A stretch of DNA of 10,828 nt, taken from the NCBI GenBank assembly GCA_002284615.2, contig MU069553.1:1-10828 (forward strand). Reading direction: 5' to 3'. The position numbers were made by a program, and so were the translations under genes. Numbering within the stretch: position 1 is the stretch's first letter; each line of letters begins with the position of its first letter. Of the stretch, positions 6,792 to 10,828 are shown in pieces. The stretch is from Dunaliella salina (Eukaryota > Chlorophyta > Chlorophyceae > Chlamydomonadales > Dunaliellaceae). The notes beneath the pieces were generated by a model. The model had not been told where the DNA came from. It searched no databases and worked only from the letters and a program-made list of their open reading frames with translations.

Positions 6792-7244
6792 ATGGGCTCC
6801 AGTGCACCTGGTACAAGCTACCAACCTCCTTCAGTGGCTCAATCATCACAAGGTGAGCTTGGTTATGTGCGGCTATGTCCCTTCCCTAAGTGCACTCGTT
6901 CATTCGCGCTGTGCCCACCAGGCAGCCCTTTTGTCCTGGATAAAACGAGGTCCCACGTGTTTAGCTTTTCCCCTTTCCCTTGATGGCCTGAGTTACTGGC
7001 CCATTACCTGTCATGTTACAGCCGCCCCTGGTCAACGGTATGGGACGAGGAATGGAGTCTAAGGGACCTCGGGGCAATCTTTGGACCCTATCAGTAGGAG
7101 TCCATGTGGGCTCTTTCCTTGATGCACGCGCCCGAATGGCAAGCATAAGTCTGACTTAATGTTTCTTTCACCTTTGCTGATACAGGCCAAGCCTCTGCGC
7201 CCTCTTCTGGCACTACACATGTAGTGGGAAGTACCGCGCAGTAG
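6792..7244 (+). CDS. Possible spliced 3' end of a Ser/Gln/Pro-rich protein gene (hypothetical)
   Basis: A frame at 6792-6852 (from ATG 6792; open further upstream, so possibly internal) encodes SSAPGTSYQPPSVAQSSQ and reaches CACAAG|GTGAGC, a good donor site. A pyrimidine-rich acceptor ending GATACAG lies at 7185. Joining 6852 to 7186 keeps the frame (G plus GC) and continues QASAPSSGTTHVVGSTAQ to TAG at 7242-7244. Composition is continuous across the join, which is the main support. The intron would be 333 bp. No domain is recognisable and function is unknown. The upstream exons are not identified, and the match could be chance. Confidence 0.3.
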
Positions 7245-7256
7245 TGGGAAGTAGCG
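7220..7256. repeat. Short tandem duplication
   Basis: GTAGTGGGAAGTACCG (7221-7236) is followed by AGTAGTGGGAAGTAGCG (7240-7256), a near-perfect direct repeat with a period of about 20 bp. It spans the stop codon of the candidate spliced gene ending at 7244. Confidence 0.7.
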
Positions 7257-8120
7257 TACAACGGCAATGTGCACTGCCCTTCCAAGTTAGTTTGGATGGG
7301 GACTGCTCTTGCACTTTCTCAGTGTGCCGCTTTGCTGCAACAGCAGAAGACTTGTTGCTGCTCCTGCCTCTCGCTACAGCTGCTGCCAAAAAAAGGAAAT
7401 GGACGCAAAGACAGAACTGCCCCTTTTCTTTTGCTTTGTGCCCTTTAAACTTGGAAATGGATACCAGCCACGATTACCTGCGCAAGTTCCTAAATGCGTT
7501 GACCGGCTATGAGTAGATGAGTAAGATGTTTGGTCCCCCCTTCCTCTAATTCTTCCCCTCAGGTACTTATTCAGCAATGCTGGGTGGCGTGCTGCAAGGG
7601 CAGAGTTCTGTACGCGTGTTCCCAGCCGGAACTTAGCAGCTGTGAACGTATTTTCAAGGGGGACTAAGTGAAATGGCCCCTTTGTCTATCCCTCCATGCT
7701 CTGCTCAGGTGCAGGGACCATGCCATGTATATTATGGATTTCGAAACCTTTACTAGCAAGCTAGCACTGATCTCAACAAAAGATCAGAGGCAATGAAAAC
7801 TGTTTCTGCAGACTTATACCTGCAGTGCCATATGGATCCGGGTTCAAAAAAGAAAAAGAGGACTATGCAGCCAGAGGACGCATGCATGCAGGACACAAGC
7901 TAAGGAATATCACTTTCAAGTTCCAATGTTAGAAAAGCGCCAACATGGCAAAGTGACAAATGCCCAAAGTTTTCACCTGTTAGTTTGCCTGAAAGAGATT
8001 TATGTTTGAATCCTGGGGGATTTGTTGGTGTCCGGTGGGGGCTCGGTCCTTTCCTTCATTTGTGACCATTTATTTGCAAGCGTTGTCTTTCTTTCTTCGA
8101 TTCTTTCGGCCACATTCCAG
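7245..8120. other. Long stretch without a supportable gene
   Basis: The plus-strand frame ending at TAG 7514-7516 has a protein-like C-terminus (MDTSHDYLRKFLNALTGYE) and follows a pyrimidine-rich AG at about 7379, so it could be a last exon, but no partner exon is visible. A tiny frame at about 7833 (MDPGSKKKKRTMQPED) is too short to judge. The rest shows nothing I can name. Confidence 0.25.
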
Positions 8121-8150
8121 TCCGGAAATTTAAATATCATTCCGGAAATT
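8121..8150 (+). promoter_or_regulatory. Possible core promoter: repeated TCCGGAAATT around a TATA-like box
   Basis: TCCGGAAATT occurs exactly twice (8121-8130 and 8141-8150), 20 bp apart, with AATTTAAATATC between. The layout resembles paired factor sites flanking a TATA-like element upstream of the candidate gene at 8355-8759. There is no direct evidence of transcription. Confidence 0.25.
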
Positions 8151-8298
8151 CAATCGTCATTTCGAGAAGAAGGCGAAGAAGCAGCAGGTCTCTAAGATAC
8201 TGAACGCAGTATACTTCAAGTGAATACGTAATTGTCTACTAATTGAAGAAAGGGGCGAGGGGATAAGAGTTTCTGGATTGGCTTCTTCGGAATTGTAC

Positions 8299-8366
8299 TT
8301 GTATGCAGACCTTAAACCAGTATCCTGCATGCAGCCAGCCTGGCTGTATCCTGTATGCAGACCTGC
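8299..8366. repeat. Direct repeats around a small inverted repeat
   Basis: TGTATGCAGACCT occurs near 8300 and again near 8352, and GTATCCTG occurs twice between them. In the centre CAGCCA and TGGCTG pair across three bases (8332-8346). A local duplication is likely; no function is evident. Confidence 0.55.
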
Positions 8367-8759
8367 GTTCATAAAACTCCAACCGAAGTCCGAGTCAGAC
8401 ACAGGCAAAGGTTTTGTGAACAACTTGTTGGCAGGCACGGCTTTGAAACCCTACCCTATCCTATCCTTGTGAACGACCAAGTTAATTTGGCATCGCACTG
8501 GCGTTCAGAAGAGGATCTTCTCTTCGTTGTTTTTTTTTGTCGGTCAGCACCTGACGAATTAGAACCCAGGTAAGCGAAGCAGGCCAACCTTCTTGCAATT
8601 ATACCTTGACTCGCCACAGGTTTTTCCTCTGCAATTCTTGTCAGAGGGCCAAGGCCTGTTCATGATCCAGAATCCAAAAGGTTTATTACTGAGGTTGCGT
8701 TTCAAAAAAATTTAGATGTACAGAGCGAATCAAAAACCAATCCGAGGCGTGTCCTCTAG
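8355..8759 (+). CDS. Possible small two-exon gene (hypothetical)
   Basis: From ATG 8355 the frame is open to a donor AACCCAG|GTAAGC at 8569/8570. An acceptor with a pyrimidine-rich tract (CTGCAATTCTTGTCAG) ends at 8644. Joining them keeps the frame (AG plus A gives Arg) and adds about 38 codons, GPRPVHDPESKRF through NPRRVL, to TAG at 8757-8759. The product would be about 110 residues with a 75-bp intron. No domain is recognised. Support consists of the good splice sites and frame continuity only. A stop at 8313 limits upstream extension. It would be convergent with the minus-strand exon at 8989-9126. Confidence 0.3.
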
Positions 8760-8843
8760 GTCCTAATAGATCCCGAGCTCTTTTCTTTGGCGCTCTCCTC
8801 ATCCTTGTGGCTGAGCCTTGAGCCATCATCTTGTGCACGTCTC

Positions 8844-9047
8844 CTCAAGCACACTTGTCTGCCTTGCCCTCCTCATCCTCATCATTGACCCCCCGGTCGT
8901 CCTCTTCTTGCGTATGGCTTCCTAAGCACAGATGCACAGTCTAAAATGCTCAAGCACAGGTGCACCGTCTGTACAATGCTCAAGCACACTAGTCTGCCTT
9001 GCCCTCCTCATCCTCGTCATTGAACCCCCAGTCGTCCTCCTCTTGCG
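8844..9047. repeat. Duplicated 69-bp exon tail
   Basis: Bases 8844-8912 and 8979-9047 are direct repeats with about five mismatches in 69. On the minus strand both encode an acidic peptide (QEEDD...NDEDEEGKAD). The right copy ends in TAG after GKAD; the left copy has AAG there and ends three codons later at TGA (8845-8847). Two units of 28 and 30 bp starting AAGCACA (8924 and 8952) lie between the copies. Confidence 0.85.
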
Positions 9048-9126
9048 CGTCCACGCCAGCGCCGCCTAGCTCTTCTGCTCCGTTGAAGGCATCACCTGCG
9101 TAGCATGGCGTCCAATTGAAGAAGGA
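8989..9126 (-). CDS. Putative last exon encoding an acidic C-terminus (hypothetical host gene)
   Basis: On the minus strand an acceptor-like CACACTTCAG ends at 9127. It is followed by 45 codons reading SFFNWTPCYAGDAFNGAEEL, then a Gly-rich joint and EEDDWGFNDEDEEGK to TAG at 8989-8991. Aromatic residues followed by an acidic DDW-type tail look like a genuine eukaryotic protein terminus, but I cannot name the family. An alternative acceptor (TACGCAG) lies at about 9096. Upstream exons are not identified; the minus strand next to it is a minisatellite and then the hAT insertion. The tail of this exon was duplicated downstream (8844-8912), where Trp and Phe have changed to Arg and Val. Confidence 0.4.
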   Translation of the reverse strand, partial: SFFNWTPCYAGDAFNGAEELGGAGVDAQEEDDWGFNDEDEEGKAD

Positions 9127-9133
9127 CTGAAGT

Positions 9134-9317
9134 GTGGGTCACAGAAGCGTCGTCACCAGTCGCAGTCATGTGTTTTGACTGTTGGGTTCTTTCTTGGAAA
9201 CCTTGTAAATCTCTTGTGGGTCAGAGATGCGTCTGGTTTGGAAAAGCATCTGGTAAATTTCTCGTGAGTTAGACAAGCATCTCTCTTGTAAACCTTGTGG
9301 GTCACAGAAGCATCTGG
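9134..9317. repeat. Degenerate minisatellite
   Basis: Versions of GTGGGTCACAGAAGCATCTGG occur at 9134, 9216, 9264 and 9297, with spacings of 82, 48 and 33 bp and intervening CTTGTAAAC-type segments. The minus frame reads DASVTHK, DACLTHE and DASLTHK. The stretch lies just upstream of the putative exon at 8989-9126, so it is probably intronic. Confidence 0.7.
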
Positions 9318-9607
9318 CAAGAGCTCACGCCTCAGGCTCTTTCGTGAATAGTCATGAGGGTGCGACGTGCCTCCTTTTCCTTGCTTACATGGGTAAGTCT
9401 CTCTGCGGCTCAGGCACACACAGAAGCACAGTTTGGCTGGAACCAGCACAGCCAGGCGCAGATTCTCTGGAATGATCAAGCCCAAAAGACCACCAGGGAG
9501 GACTCGCAACCTTATCCTCGTCCTAGGCATTCCCAACCTTGGCAAAGAAAGACGAAACCCCAGCATTTCTTGCTATCCTGAGCTTCTGTAAATGGAGCAG
9601 CTCAACT
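9318..9607. other. Unassigned stretch left of the hAT element
   Basis: A plus frame (9354-9581) is Gln/His/Trp-rich (for example AQFGWNQHSQAQILWNDQAQ) and could follow an acceptor at about 9415 (GCGGCTCAG). A minus frame covers the same DNA. Neither has a recognisable domain or a clear partner exon, so neither is called a gene. Confidence 0.25.
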
Positions 9608-9615
9608 CAAATGAC
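9608..9615. repeat. Left target-site duplication of the hAT element
   Basis: CAAATGAC directly precedes the left terminal repeat and matches the right flank (CAAATGGC) at seven of eight bases. Confidence 0.8.
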
Positions 9616-9634
9616 TAGGGTTCGCACAAACGTT

Positions 9635-9770
9635 TTAGTTATAAATAACGTTATATTTTTAACATAAGTATATAACCCGTATATTTGAGGTGGGTATTGT
9701 TATGCTATATGTTATAAAGTTATATATAACGTTATTTATAATGTTATATAACGTCATATTTGAAGAACTT
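9635..9770. other. AT-rich left subterminal region with AACGTTATA palindromes
   Basis: AACGTTATA or close variants occur at 9647-9655 and 9728-9735, with a TATAACGTCATA variant near 9748. The matching right end holds two adjacent copies at 10663-10684. hAT transposases often bind repeated subterminal motifs; that role is inferred. Confidence 0.55.
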
Positions 9771-9848
9771 CACACTGAAGTCTCGCGATTTCGTGATTGC
9801 AATCCTTTGAGTTTCGTGACTGTGAGGTGCTCAGTCAAATTGATTAGG

Positions 9849-10127
9849 ATGAGTGAACCTGGAAGTGGTGCTGAGGCAGGTTTGGGTGACGAGGGAGAGG
9901 TGGAGGATGAAGAGGAAGAGGCCAGGCAGGACAGGGAGGAATTCGAGGCGCAGGAAAGTGCAGCACAGCTTAGGCAAGCAAAGCTGAGCTCTATGTCCAG
10001 TGGCGGGAGAGGCCACGCTGAGTATTGGGCACAATTGAAGCCTGTGTTGATGAGGAAAGGCAAGCCTTTGCAGTGCAGGCTGGTGTGCAACTGGGAAGGC
10101 ATTGTGTGGGAAGGACCTGGCCAGTAA
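9849..10127 (+). pseudogene. hAT transposase N-terminal remnant (acidic leader and BED-like finger)
   Basis: The ATG at 9849 (MSEPGSG) opens a 92-residue frame; the longer upstream frame runs through AT-rich subterminal DNA and is not credible. Residues 1-45 are acidic and Gln-rich. From about residue 58, YWAQLKPVL leads to GKPLQCRLVCNWEG, which resembles the first CxxC part of a BED zinc finger. The expected His/Cys part appears in another frame at about 10143-10185 (THGVDARAC), so a frameshift near 10085-10125 probably breaks the finger. TAA follows at 10125-10127. BED fingers at the N-terminus are typical of hAT transposases. This copy cannot encode a working one. Confidence 0.5.
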
Positions 10128-10160
10128 CAACCCTGCCAAGTCTGCCAGGGACCACTACAC

Positions 10161-10388
10161 ATGGGGTGGATGCAAGGGCCTGCGTGTGGAAGCAGGCCAA
10201 GCATCTCTGCGTGGATTTTTACCAAGCCAGAGAATCGTCTGACCCTGGAGCGCGCAAAGAAGCTGGCCCTCGTTCGCACCAACATCAACAGCATTGGTGC
10301 ACGTGCAGAGGGGCCAGTCATGCTCTCTCACGCAGATCTGGATGATGACATTGGATCACTTGATGAGAAGGCTGTAGACACATGCTGA
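10161..10388 (+). pseudogene. hAT transposase C-terminal remnant
   Basis: The frame carries FTKPENRLTLERAKKLALVR followed by TNINSI, which matches the end of the hAT dimerisation region (commonly RNRLTPERAEKLV followed by a short TNL/SNL element). It ends at TGA 10386-10388 after an acidic tail. It lies only about 70 bp after the BED-like fragment, so the catalytic DDE core and most of the dimerisation domain have been deleted. The upstream ATG at 10161 is not a real start. Confidence 0.6.
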
Positions 10389-10719
10389 GTGCAAGCAAAC
10401 AGAGTGTGATTTTGGGCAGGACATGCGTAGAATGCAGGGCTAGGAGAGTGTGAAGTTGTGCAGGAGTGATGGCTTGAGAAAAGGATGTTTTACGGGCTTG
10501 GCGCAAACTCTGACTTTCAGACACTCTTTTTTAGTCACCATCTCATTTTTTGCTCAAAGTAAATTGGGTTCATGGTCTCTACTCATTAAGAGCTATCCAG
10601 TGATACCCTTGAAGTTGCAATTTGCTGAACTTGAAATCTGAGTACATAATGTAAGTAACATTTATAACGTTATATAACGTTATACACTGGTTATACAACG
10701 TGAAACCATTTCGCCACAT
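10389..10719. other. 3' non-coding part of the hAT element
   Basis: After the transposase remnant there is no supportable coding sequence. The last 80 bp are AT-rich and contain two adjacent TATAACGTTATA palindromes at 10663-10684, before the right terminal repeat. Confidence 0.6.
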
Positions 10720-10738
10720 AACGTTTGTGCGAATCCTG

Positions 10739-10746
10739 CAAATGGC
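10739..10746. repeat. Right target-site duplication of the hAT element
   Basis: CAAATGGC directly follows the right terminal repeat. One mismatch to the left copy suggests a mutation after insertion. Confidence 0.8.
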
Positions 10747-10764
10747 TGCTTGACAGAGAGCCTG

Positions 10765-10800
10765 AGTCTCCTTTACCACATCCAAAGTCTCCTTTACCAC
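10765..10800. repeat. 15-bp direct repeat with a 21-bp period
   Basis: AGTCTCCTTTACCAC occurs at 10765-10779 and 10786-10800. On the minus strand it reads VVKET-LD-VVKET, a seven-codon repeat in an open frame. It lies just outside the hAT right target duplication and could be host coding sequence interrupted by the transposon. Confidence 0.65.
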
Positions 10801-10828
10801 GTGTCTGTTCACTTCATGTCCCCCCCCC

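Larger units (their letters stand above)
9616..10738 (+). mobile_element. hAT-like DNA transposon, internally deleted non-autonomous copy
   Basis: The ends are 19-bp inverted repeats: TAGGGTTCGCACAAACGTT at 9616-9634, and its inverted partner at 10720-10738, which read outward is CAGGATTCGCACAAACGTT (17 of 19 matching). The left end fits the hAT terminal pattern YARNG. Flanking 8-mers CAAATGAC (9608-9615) and CAAATGGC (10739-10746) match at 7 of 8, the duplication length typical of hAT. AT-rich subterminal regions carry repeated AACGTTATA motifs. The interior keeps two transposase fragments but lacks the catalytic core, consistent with an internal deletion derivative of an autonomous element about 1.1 kb long. 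Confidence 0.85.

Noticed and set aside
8844..9317. CRISPR-like array because of spaced repeats
   Set aside because: Repeats are few and degenerate, with spacers of uneven length, and the context is eukaryotic.
9153..9566. Minus-strand 137-residue ORF as a protein gene
   Set aside because: Half of it is translated minisatellite and the rest lacks a domain; it is more likely intron sequence.
9690..9848. Hydrophobic N-terminal extension (MGIVMLYVIKLYITLF) of the 9849 frame as a membrane segment
   Set aside because: It is translated AT-rich subterminal transposon DNA; the credible start is the ATG at 9849.

Overview
The window is eukaryotic DNA dominated by transposable elements, with a few weakly supported host gene fragments. 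No bacterial gene organisation is seen. The largest element has the domain set of the Dualen/RandI clade of non-LTR retrotransposons: cysteine protease, AP-endonuclease, RNase H and restriction-like endonuclease. That clade was described from the green alga Chlamydomonas reinhardtii. Together with GT-AG introns and ordinary base composition, this suggests a green-lineage organism (alga or early-diverging plant), but the species cannot be fixed from this sequence.

Bases 1 to about 2830 carry the 5' half of the retrotransposon on the minus strand: a 5' leader, an open reading frame with two tandem Josephin-like cysteine protease domains, one in-frame TAA, then the N-terminal AP-endonuclease domain, cut by the left window edge. 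Bases about 2830-4969 carry the 3' half of the same kind of element on the plus strand: end of the RT region, RNase H, zinc knuckle, PD-(D/E)XK endonuclease, 3' UTR and CTTTT-type tail. An inverted 5' half joined head-on to a 3' half is the product expected from twin priming (5' inversion), though two separate insertions are possible. Reverse transcriptase itself is not in view.

Bases about 5500-6156 hold a second, older 3' fragment of a related LINE. It is interrupted by a 92-bp insertion flanked by a perfect 9-bp duplication. On the minus strand the insertion ends like the LINE itself (GCGTAG plus a CTTTT tail), so it is probably a short non-autonomous element moved by the LINE machinery.

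Bases 6170-9600 are mostly low-information sequence. Three possible spliced gene ends are noted there: 6792-7244 (+), 8355-8759 (+) and 8989-9126 (-). The last encodes an acidic C-terminus whose coding tail and downstream repeats have been locally duplicated. A degenerate minisatellite lies just upstream of that exon.

Bases 9616-10738 form a complete hAT-like DNA transposon derivative. It has 19-bp terminal inverted repeats, an 8-bp target duplication with one mismatch, AT-rich subterminal palindromes, and an internally deleted transposase remnant (acidic N-terminus, BED-like piece, C-terminal RNRLT-like motif).
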